DNA of 13,035 nucleotides from CAYZZU01 sp964483105 (GTDB lineage Bacteria > CG2-30-53-67): positions 1-13,035 of the forward strand of contig CAYZZU010000051.1 of NCBI GenBank assembly GCA_964483105.1, given 5' to 3'. The number at the start of each line of letters is the position of its first letter. Position 1 is the first letter of the stretch. Below the pieces are notes generated by a model. It did no database searches. It was given only the letters and a program-made list of their open reading frames with translations, and was not told where the DNA came from. Shown here piece by piece: positions 1 through 5,290 of this stretch. Made by a program: the position numbers and the translations under genes.

Positions 1-55
1 ACAGGAGACCTCTCCCCCGGCGGGGAGAGGGGATAAATACAGGAGACCTCTCCCC
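1..55. repeat. Short direct repeat with a GC-rich hairpin
   Basis: The 17-base unit ACAGGAGACCTCTCCCC occurs at 1-17 and again at 39-55. The first copy opens a 9-bp perfect hairpin: CCTCTCCCC at 9-17 pairs with GGGGAGAGG at 22-30 around a CGGC loop. Neither side is followed by a clear T-run, so this does not read as a classical intrinsic terminator. It looks like a REP-type intergenic palindrome of the 'ctctcccc...ggggagag' kind found scattered in many GC-rich genomes, here cut by the window edge. It lies downstream of the manC stop, so it may also mark the end of the transcription unit. Confidence 0.55.
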
Positions 56-246
56 AACGAGACTGTGCCGCAATTAACAGCCACAAAGAAAAGTGGGGGA
101 AGATCGTTGGAATGAAGCCATATCTTACTAACCGTTCCCTATGACATTACTCTATTGACCGCAATGTGGAGAAAAATTTTCATTTTCTCTCCGGGTTGGC
201 TATTACGACACAGCCTCAACGGGAGAGGGTCACATCATTTAAGCCG

Positions 247-270
247 CTTGAACGGTTTAAACCGCTCAAG
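247..270. repeat. 24-base near-perfect palindrome centred on TTTAAA
   Basis: CTTGAACGGTTT at 247-258 is followed directly by AAACCGCTCAAG at 259-270. The two halves are reverse complements except for one mismatched pair. It lies 35 bases beyond the manC stop codon. As RNA it would form a hairpin with a short TTAA loop; as DNA it could be a dyad operator. No T-run follows on the minus strand, so a standard Rho-independent terminator is not supported, although a 3'-end-stabilising hairpin is possible. Confidence 0.55.
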
Positions 271-305
271 TGATCAACACCAGGGGAAAGGGGATGGAAC
301 AGGCT

Positions 306-1757
306 TCAGTCTCCAGCCTGATCTTCAGGTTGTTCCTCCCCCCGGCAACGGTCATAGACGTCGGCGAAGCGTTCGATATCGTCCTCGCCCAGGTAGCTTC
401 CGGACTGGACTTCGATGATCTCCAGGGGAATGGTTCCTGGATTCGCCAGGCGGTGCTTCTCTCCGAGAGGGATATAGGTGGACTGGTTTTCCGACAACAC
501 GAAGACCCGTTCTCCCACGGTGACTTTGGCGGTTCCCCTGACGACGATCCAGTGCTCGGCACGGTGGTAGTGCATCTGCAGGGAAAGTTGAGCGCCCGGT
601 TTTACGGTCAGGCGTTTTACCTGGAACCGGGGCCCCGCGTCCACTCCTTCGTAGGATCCCCAGGGACGGTAAACCTTGCGGTGCACCCTGTATTCCTCCC
701 GCCCCCTCTCTTTTAACCAATTGACCACCTTTTTCACGTCCTGGGCTTTGCGCATGTCCGCCACGAGGACGGCGTCGGCGGTCTCAACCACGATCATCTC
801 ATCGATTCCTACCGTGGTCAAAAGCCGGTGACGGGCCATCAACAGCGAATTCATGGTATCGATGGCGGCGACATCCCCATGAATGACGTTTCCCCGGTCA
901 TCCCTCGGAGAGACCTCCCAGAGGGAGGACCAGGCACCCACGTCCGACCAGCCGGCGTCCAGGGGCACGACCACCGCCCGGTCGGTCTTCTCCATGACGG
1001 CATAGTCGATGGAATCGGCCGGACAAGAACGGAAGGCCTTCGGTTCCGGACGGTAGAAGTCCCGGTCTTCCCGGCTGCCGTTCACGGCCTTGCGGCAGGC
1101 ATGCTCGATGTCGGGCCGAAACTTCTTCAACTCTTCGATCCAGCGTGAGGCCCGCATCAGGAAGATGCCGCTGTTCCAGAGGTATTCACCCGATGCCAAG
1201 TAACGTTCGGCCGTGGCGCTGTCCGGCTTTTCGACAAACTTCCCGACCTGGTGGGCGGGACCGGCACCGATCAGAGGACCTTGCCGGATATATCCGTATC
1301 CCGTCTCGGCGTGATCCGGGACGATCCCGAAGGTCACAAGATAGCCGGCCCCGGCCAGTTCGAGTCCCACACGGACTGCCTTCCGGTAGGCTTCTGAATC
1401 CGCAATCATATGATCGGCCGGCATCACGACCATCAAGGCCTCGGGGTCACGATCCAGGAGATAGAACGCGGCGAGAGTCAGGGCGGGCGCCGTGTTGCGT
1501 CCTTCCGGCTCGAGAAGGATTCGCGCGGGGTTTCTTTCCAGTTCCCGGACCTGCTCCGCCACGAGAAAGCGGTGTTCCTCGTTGCAGATAAAGAGACAAT
1601 CCCCCAGTCCGGGAAGTCCGTCCAGCCTGCAGAAAGTATCCTGGAGCATGGTCCGACCGTTAAAAAAGGACAGCATCGGTTTCGGATAGTGTTCCCGGGA
1701 CATCGGCCAGAGACGGGTGCCGGCCCCTCCGGATAAAATGACTGGATAGAGTCTCAT
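306..1757 (-). CDS. manC: Mannose-1-phosphate guanylyltransferase / mannose-6-phosphate isomerase (AlgA/ManC type)
   Basis: A 483-residue bifunctional enzyme of normal length for the AlgA/ManC/XanB family. It would convert fructose-6-phosphate to mannose-6-phosphate and mannose-1-phosphate plus GTP to GDP-mannose, in the cytoplasm. The N-terminal nucleotidyltransferase shows the GGAGTRLWPMSR signature (residues 10-21), EPEGRNTAPA (83-92), FVEKPD (174-179) and WNSGIFL (194-200). The C-terminal cupin (about 360-470) carries the type II isomerase metal site: QMHYHRAEHW (394-403) and a later GEKHR histidine (435). The ATG at 1757 follows AAGAGGTGA about ten bases upstream. It is the last gene of the run, 35 bases after cysQ. 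The usual YPKQ of the active-site loop reads YPKP here. Its partner phosphomannomutase is at 5291-6664. Confidence 0.96.
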   Translation of the reverse strand: MRLYPVILSGGAGTRLWPMSREHYPKPMLSFFNGRTMLQDTFCRLDGLPGLGDCLFICNEEHRFLVAEQVRELERNPARILLEPEGRNTAPALTLAAFYLLDRDPEALMVVMPADHMIADSEAYRKAVRVGLELAGAGYLVTFGIVPDHAETGYGYIRQGPLIGAGPAHQVGKFVEKPDSATAERYLASGEYLWNSGIFLMRASRWIEELKKFRPDIEHACRKAVNGSREDRDFYRPEPKAFRSCPADSIDYAVMEKTDRAVVVPLDAGWSDVGAWSSLWEVSPRDDRGNVIHGDVAAIDTMNSLLMARHRLLTTVGIDEMIVVETADAVLVADMRKAQDVKKVVNWLKERGREEYRVHRKVYRPWGSYEGVDAGPRFQVKRLTVKPGAQLSLQMHYHRAEHWIVVRGTAKVTVGERVFVLSENQSTYIPLGEKHRLANPGTIPLEIIEVQSGSYLGEDDIERFADVYDRCRGEEQPEDQAGD

Positions 1758-1792
1758 GAATGGATCACCTCTTTCACATCAATGTGTCCCGT

Positions 1793-2566
1793 TTACGGAA
1801 GCAAGGACAGGTCCGCGACCACGATGAAGGAACTGTTCTTGATGATTTTCTTGTTGTATCGGAGCGGTCTCCCGTTCCGGTCCACCACGTGCCCGCCGGC
1901 GGCCTCCACGATGGCCTGTCCCGCGGCCGTGTCCCATTCACAGGTCGGCCCCATCCTCGGGTAGATGTCCGCGCTTCCATCGGCCACTGCACAGAATTTC
2001 AGGGAACTTCCCTTGGCGATTGAGTCTTTCACATTCAGTTTCGCGAGAAAGTCCTGCAACTCGCCGGATGGGTGTGAGCGGCTTTGCACAACGATCAAGC
2101 CATCGTCTTCCGGAACGTCCCGCACGTGGATCGGTACGGTCCGGCCGTTTCCGTTACGGCGCCAGGCGCCTTCACCGACGATCCCGTAAAAAAGCCGGTC
2201 CTGGACGGGGATGTAGATCACGCCCGCGACGGAATGGTCTTTCTCGACCAGGGCGATGTTGACGGTGAACTCACCGTTCCGTTTTACGAATTCCTTGGTC
2301 CCGTCCAGGGGATCCACGCACCAGAAACGGTCCCACGATTTCCGCTCTTCGTAGGGGATGTTCCGCCCCTCCTCGGAGAGTATGGGAATCTCCGGAGTCA
2401 GCGAACGCAACGCCCCGGCTATCAGCGCATGGGAAGCCCGGTCCGCATCGGTAAGCGGTGAATGATCCTCCTTGTACTCCACGCCGAATTCTTGGGTATA
2501 AACTTCAAGAATGGCCTGGCCGGCATGAACGGCGATTGCTGAAACGGCCGAAATGTCAATGTCCAT
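1793..2566 (-). CDS. cysQ: 3'(2'),5'-bisphosphate nucleotidase, CysQ family
   Basis: A 257-residue protein of the inositol monophosphatase-like, Li+-sensitive phosphatase family, close in length to other CysQ proteins. The metal-binding triad is visible: SEEG (64-67), DPLDGTKEF (85-93, the TKEF form being typical of CysQ) and WDTAAGQAIVEAAGG (211-225). Family members remove the 3' phosphate from PAP, the by-product of PAPS-dependent sulfation and of sulfate reduction; some act on inositol or other sugar phosphates. Start ATG at 2566, 70 bases after the transferase stop; the ribosome site is weak (ATGGGA about ten bases upstream). A 12-bp palindrome lies just upstream. Its position inside a polysaccharide operon may reflect sulfate metabolism or sulfated glycan, but that is inference. 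Confidence 0.92.
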   Translation of the reverse strand: MDIDISAVSAIAVHAGQAILEVYTQEFGVEYKEDHSPLTDADRASHALIAGALRSLTPEIPILSEEGRNIPYEERKSWDRFWCVDPLDGTKEFVKRNGEFTVNIALVEKDHSVAGVIYIPVQDRLFYGIVGEGAWRRNGNGRTVPIHVRDVPEDDGLIVVQSRSHPSGELQDFLAKLNVKDSIAKGSSLKFCAVADGSADIYPRMGPTCEWDTAAGQAIVEAAGGHVVDRNGRPLRYNKKIIKNSSFIVVADLSLLP

Positions 2567-2586
2567 TTTGTTTTCCCATAAATTCC

Positions 2587-2598
2587 GTTTTCGAAAAC
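2587..2598. repeat. 12-bp perfect palindrome upstream of cysQ
   Basis: GTTTTCGAAAAC is its own reverse complement and sits 21 bases before the cysQ start codon, within the 70-base gap after the glycosylphosphotransferase. It could be a dyad binding site or chance in a short AT-rich gap; there is no flanking evidence of a promoter that I can defend. Confidence 0.3.
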
Positions 2599-2636
2599 CG
2601 TCTGAAATGGGATCCGTGGTCCATGGCGGTCATGGA

Positions 2637-4088
2637 TCAATGCGCTCCCTTGCCCGCCAGTACGGCGGGAATGGTCTTAAACAGAAGCTTCAGGTCCACC
2701 CAGAACGACCAGTTGTCGATGTACTGCAGATCCAGTTCCATCCATTCCTCGAAATTGATATCGTTCCGGCCGCTCACCTGCCAGATACAGGTGATCCCCG
2801 GACGCATGGAGAGACGCCGCCTCTGCCAACGCTGGTATTCAACCACTTCGCGGCAGATGGGAGGTCGGGGACCCACCAGGGACATCTCTCCCCGAAGAAC
2901 GTTGAACAGTTGGGGCAGTTCGTCAATACTGTACTTCCGGAGGAAACGTCCGACGGGTGTGATCCGGGGGTCGTCGGCGATCTTGAATACGGGTCCGGTC
3001 ATTTCATTCCGGTCCATCAGCTCATGAAGACGATCCTCGGCGTCCACATACATGGACCGGAACTTGTACATCAGGAACCGGCGACCGTTCAGTCCCATCC
3101 GCTCCTGACTGAAAAAGACGGGACCGGGGGAGGTCGTCTTTACCAACAGGATCACGATGAGGAAAACCGGAGACAAAAGAACGAGAAGGATAGAGGAAAA
3201 CACGATATCAAAGGCCCGTTTCAGCAGGAGTTGCATCTCATGGGTGGAGGTGGTCTCGAAGGAGAGAAGCTTGAATCCGAACAGGTCGTGAAACATGGGT
3301 TTGGCGATCCTGGGGCTGAACAGATCGAAACGGAGATGCGCGCGGATCCCGGAGGTCTCACAGGTCCGGATGACCTGTTCCGTTGCCTGGAACCAGCTTC
3401 TGGGCATGGCGATCACCACCTCGTCGATCACATTCTCATCCAGAATCCGGGCCAGGTCGTTCACGCTCCCGACCACGGCGTGTCCGCGGATCTCTTCTCC
3501 GACCCGCTGGGGATCGGGGTCGACGAAGCCGGCCAGCCGGAGGCCCCACTCCGGATGTTCCTCCATGGCGTCGAGTACTTCCAGCGCCCTCGGACCGCTC
3601 CCCACGATCAGCACGTTCCGGAAGTTGAAACCCATCCCGCGGATATGGTGCATCACGAAAAAGACAATCTTTTCCTTTACGGTGATCAGCAATCCGGTCA
3701 GACCGAGAAAAATCACCAGAAGCAGCCTGCTGATCTCCAGTTGCGGAAAGAGATCGTGCATAAGAACGAGAAGGATCAGGAGGGCCATCAGTCCGGAAAA
3801 ATATCCGCTCATGACCATCCCGAAACGACGCATCCGTGAGGACTGATAGGCCCCGTAATGCCGGAAAAAGATCACCGAGAAAGGAAGAATCACAACACAG
3901 AGCATCCAGAGGTCCTGTCCGGCAAAGACACGCTGGTTGATCACGTAGATCTTTCCGAAGATATCAAAGTACATCCCGACCAGGTAACGGTTCAGAATCC
4001 AGTGCGCGAGAAAGAAGGAGACTACTTCAAAAAGCGCGTCGATCGCCATGGAAAGATGCGTGATTAATTGTGCACGTTCACGCAGCAT
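2637..4088 (-). CDS. Polyprenyl glycosylphosphotransferase initiating exopolysaccharide synthesis (WcaJ/WbaP-like)
   Basis: A 483-residue inner-membrane enzyme that would transfer a hexose-1-phosphate (often glucose or galactose) from its UDP donor to undecaprenyl phosphate, the first step of repeat-unit assembly. Four hydrophobic segments occupy about 11-29, 62-78, 94-111 and 119-136. A soluble NAD-fold-like domain follows (NVLIVGSGPRA at 158-168). A further membrane helix is at about 293-317, preceded by KRAFDI (290-295). The C-terminal bacterial sugar transferase domain has QER (328-330), YKFRSM (341-346), RKYSIDELPQL (384-394) with the presumed catalytic Asp-Glu pair, LVGPRPP (404-410) and ITCIWQVSGRN (432-442). 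All core motifs are intact and length is normal. The start at 4088 has only a weak GGAG 11 bases upstream and lies 6 bases after the stop of the small ORF at 4095. The substrate sugar cannot be read from the sequence. Confidence 0.94.
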   Translation of the reverse strand: MLRERAQLITHLSMAIDALFEVVSFFLAHWILNRYLVGMYFDIFGKIYVINQRVFAGQDLWMLCVVILPFSVIFFRHYGAYQSSRMRRFGMVMSGYFSGLMALLILLVLMHDLFPQLEISRLLLVIFLGLTGLLITVKEKIVFFVMHHIRGMGFNFRNVLIVGSGPRALEVLDAMEEHPEWGLRLAGFVDPDPQRVGEEIRGHAVVGSVNDLARILDENVIDEVVIAMPRSWFQATEQVIRTCETSGIRAHLRFDLFSPRIAKPMFHDLFGFKLLSFETTSTHEMQLLLKRAFDIVFSSILLVLLSPVFLIVILLVKTTSPGPVFFSQERMGLNGRRFLMYKFRSMYVDAEDRLHELMDRNEMTGPVFKIADDPRITPVGRFLRKYSIDELPQLFNVLRGEMSLVGPRPPICREVVEYQRWQRRRLSMRPGITCIWQVSGRNDINFEEWMELDLQYIDNWSFWVDLKLLFKTIPAVLAGKGAH

Positions 4089-4094
4089 TTCGCA

Positions 4095-4295
4095 TCACAC
4101 TCCGGCACGATTAAGATAAAGCGTTGTATCCACAACCCCGGTCATGTTTTCCGCATCCAGCCCATCTCGCACAAAATCACATGCAGCCTTGGCCGCAGTG
4201 GAGGGGTCCTCCAGGATCGCACGATGATGGAGATCAATAAAATCAGGACCTCGCATAATGTTTTCTGATGCTCTCTTCGGGGCAATGGCTAACAT
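4095..4295 (-). CDS. Possible small protein or gene remnant of unknown function
   Basis: An open frame of 66 codons from an ATG at 4295; it stays open upstream to a TTG at 4334 that directly follows a stop (79 codons). The translation does not look like a random antisense frame: it contains DFIDLHHRAILEDPS followed by a helix-like AAKAACDFVRDGLDAENM stretch and ends VVDTTLYLNRAGV. I do not recognise the family. No good ribosome site precedes the ATG. The TGA is 6 bases before the transferase start, so translation could couple to it. Codon use is more AT-rich than in the neighbours. It may be a real small protein, the C-terminal stump of a decayed gene, or chance. Confidence 0.35.
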   Translation of the reverse strand: MLAIAPKRASENIMRGPDFIDLHHRAILEDPSTAAKAACDFVRDGLDAENMTGVVDTTLYLNRAGV

Positions 4296-4412
4296 CTCTA
4301 TCTCACATAGGGGACAATCTTTTCCGACCAACAATCAATATCTTTTTACGGTGGATACAGCTCCGCCCTCTGGGTTACATGAAATTTATGAACACTGAAA
4401 ACGCGGCCCTCC

Positions 4413-4445
4413 ACAAAACGGTGGGGAGCTTCCGACCACACCGTT
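4413..4445 (-). terminator. Hairpin with short T-run, possible weak terminator or attenuator
   Basis: Read on the minus strand, AACGGTG (4445-4439) pairs with CACCGTT (4423-4417), with two more G-C pairs after one mismatch and a nine-base loop; the stem runs into TTTTG. The T-run is short and two of its bases are in the stem, so efficiency would be low. It lies between the nusG-like gene and the initiating transferase, a place where an antiterminator-sensitive pause or stop would make sense. This is a reading by eye without an energy calculation. Confidence 0.35.
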
Positions 4446-4512
4446 CCGGACGGATGGAGTGCAACCCCGCCCCGCAACATTTCCTGCTCCACGTCCGGGA
4501 AGCAATCTTACA

Positions 4513-4528
4513 TTCCGCCTCTGCGGAA
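4513..4528 (-). other. Short hairpin directly after the nusG-like stop codon
   Basis: TTCCGC and GCGGAA form a perfect 6-bp stem with a four-base loop, starting two bases after the stop of the nusG-like gene. No T-run follows on the minus strand (TGTAAGATTG), so a Rho-independent terminator is not supported. It may simply be a 3'-end structure. Confidence 0.35.
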
Positions 4529-4530
4529 CC

Positions 4531-5082
4531 TCATGCCGGTTCGACCTCGTCCATCGAGATCTCGGCGGCTACGGCCTGCTGGAGCATGTCGACGGCGATG
4601 ACCAGACGATGCCGCCCCCTTTTTTCCAGCAGGATTCCTTCGATTCCCTTCAGGGGACCGGTCCTGACGCGAACCCGGCTCCCCTCCCGGATATAGGGGT
4701 GGCCACTGATCAGGACATCACTTTCTACAAAACGCCGGACCGCCTCGATCTGCCCCGCGGGCACCGGGTAAAACTCGGTGCCGGTCTTCCCGAGAATCCG
4801 CACAACCCCCTTGACCTTCAGTACCTCCAGAATCCTCTCCCGGTCCGGGACGATGTGGACAAAGAGGTACCCGGAGAAAAGGGGAAGTTCTATGATCTTC
4901 TTTCGGTCCCGACGCCGGCTCAGGGTCTCGTAGAGGGGGAGAAAAGACTCCACCCCCTTGCCCCGCAGTTCCGCATCGACTTTCTTCTCGTGCCGGGAGC
5001 GGGTATGGACGGCGTACCAGTTCTTCCCGGATACGTCCCTGATGTTTTCCCCGTTCTCTTCAATCTTGATCATGGAATCCAT
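4531..5082 (-). CDS. NusG-family specialised transcription antiterminator (RfaH/UpxY-like)
   Basis: A 183-residue NusG paralogue. The NGN domain begins at NWYAVHTRSRHEKKV (21-35) and includes LPLFSGYLFVHI (66-77), the characteristic core of the fold; a KOW-type motif GSRVRVRTGPLKGIEG (134-149) follows, then a short beta-rich end. Family members bind RNA polymerase, and specialised forms such as RfaH, UpxY and LoaP boost elongation through polysaccharide operons. The position inside a polysaccharide block rather than next to ribosomal protein genes argues for a specialised paralogue, not housekeeping NusG. The start could be ATG 5082 or ATG 5073; both precede the NGN domain and both have poor ribosome sites, so 5082 is a convention. 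It is preceded by a repeat-bearing 208-base gap and followed by a 442-base leader-like region. Confidence 0.9.
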   Translation of the reverse strand: MDSMIKIEENGENIRDVSGKNWYAVHTRSRHEKKVDAELRGKGVESFLPLYETLSRRRDRKKIIELPLFSGYLFVHIVPDRERILEVLKVKGVVRILGKTGTEFYPVPAGQIEAVRRFVESDVLISGHPYIREGSRVRVRTGPLKGIEGILLEKRGRHRLVIAVDMLQQAVAAEISMDEVEPA

Positions 5083-5125
5083 AGGTCACTATCCCGAGAT
5101 TCAAGCTTTTTCGGCCCCCCATTGA

Positions 5126-5188
5126 CCGTTCGTGGTGAGCCTGTCGAACCATGAACGGTTCACCCTTCGACAAGCCCAGGGCGAACGG
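5126..5188. repeat. REP-like dispersed palindromic element
   Basis: CCGTTCGTGG at 5126-5135 pairs with CCATGAACGG at 5149-5158 (one G-T position), and CGAACGG at 5182-5188 can compete as a second partner for the same CCGTTCG. The inner loop TGAGCCTGTCGAA also nearly matches the reverse complement of TTCGACAAGCCCA at 5166-5178. The motif family 'ttcgaca-ggctca ... cgaacgg' is recognisable as a common dispersed intergenic palindrome of deltaproteobacterial and other environmental genomes. It would form alternative hairpins in RNA and sits upstream of the nusG-like gene. Confidence 0.7.
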
Positions 5189-5227
5189 AGCGCTTCAGAT
5201 GTTCTGTTTTTCCATTTTTCCAGTTTT

Positions 5228-5258
5228 CCCCGTGTCCTTCGTGAACTCCGTGGTCAAT
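5228..5258. repeat. Degenerate short tandem intergenic repeat ('cgtgtccttcgtg...ccgtggt' type)
   Basis: The stretch reads CCCGTGTCCTTCGTGAACTC followed by CGTGGTCAAT, built from loosely repeated 8-10-base units (cgtgtc, ttcgtgaa, ctccgtgg). Sequences of this style, usually written ttaaccacagagaacacagagg on the other strand, are frequent between genes in deltaproteobacterial genomes. I recognise it by its look only. It lies 40 bases from the REP-like palindrome. Confidence 0.45.
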
Positions 5259-5290
5259 GCTTTTGATCTTGATTTTTCATCTTTGGTTTT

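Larger units (their letters stand above)
1..305. other. Non-coding tail downstream of manC
   Basis: No convincing gene is seen on either strand. A plus-strand ORF at 155-418 runs into the manC coding region and has an arginine- and proline-rich translation typical of an antisense shadow. The stretch holds the direct repeat and hairpin at 1-55, a small AT-rich hairpin near 170-190 (GAGAAAA against TTTTCTC) and the palindrome at 247-270. Its base composition is visibly more AT-rich than the flanking gene, especially around 120-200, as expected for an intergenic end-of-operon region. Confidence 0.6.
4089..4530 (-). other. Long leader between nusG-like gene and initiating transferase
   Basis: This 442-base gap is by far the longest in the block. 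From the nusG end it holds a 6-bp hairpin (4513-4528), a G-rich stretch with GGGGCGG (4461-4478), a 10-pair hairpin followed by TTTTG (4413-4445), an AT-rich stretch (about 4335-4400) and a short ORF (4095-4334). It is more AT-rich and less codon-like than its neighbours in the middle. It could be a structured leader acted on by the NusG paralogue, a remnant of a lost gene, or both. I could not make out a convincing sigma-70 or sigma-54 promoter. Confidence 0.45.
5083..5290. other. Repeat-bearing intergenic gap between phosphomannomutase and nusG-like gene
   Basis: No gene is supported; the plus-strand frames here run across into neighbouring genes. The gap contains two repeat elements (5126-5188 and 5228-5258) and an AT-rich part near 5205-5300 with two TTTTTCATCTTT-like copies at about 5274-5297. 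A promoter for the nusG-like gene could lie here, but I see no well-matched -35/-10 pair. Confidence 0.5.

Noticed and set aside
1..55. Start of a CRISPR array or terminator
   Set aside because: Only two 17-base copies are visible with a 21-base interval containing half of the hairpin; there is no third unit and no T-run. A REP-type palindrome fits better, although the window edge hides the rest.
2553..3839. 428-codon plus-strand open frame antisense to the glycosylphosphotransferase
   Set aside because: It lies wholly opposite a gene with intact family motifs; the translation is rich in His, Asp, Gly and Pro without recognisable domains, as expected of a shadow frame in GC-rich DNA.
4296..4400. 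Possible sigma-70 promoters in the AT-rich stretch upstream of the transferase
   Set aside because: Candidate pairs match only about half of each hexamer or have spacers of 20 or more bases.
4450..4490. Possible sigma-54 promoter around the GGGG...TTGC stretch upstream of the transferase
   Set aside because: The GG and GC elements are not at the required spacing: the base pair expected to be GG reads CG.
4531..5082. Housekeeping NusG
   Set aside because: The context lacks secE, rplK and rplA and is fully polysaccharide-related; a specialised paralogue is more likely.
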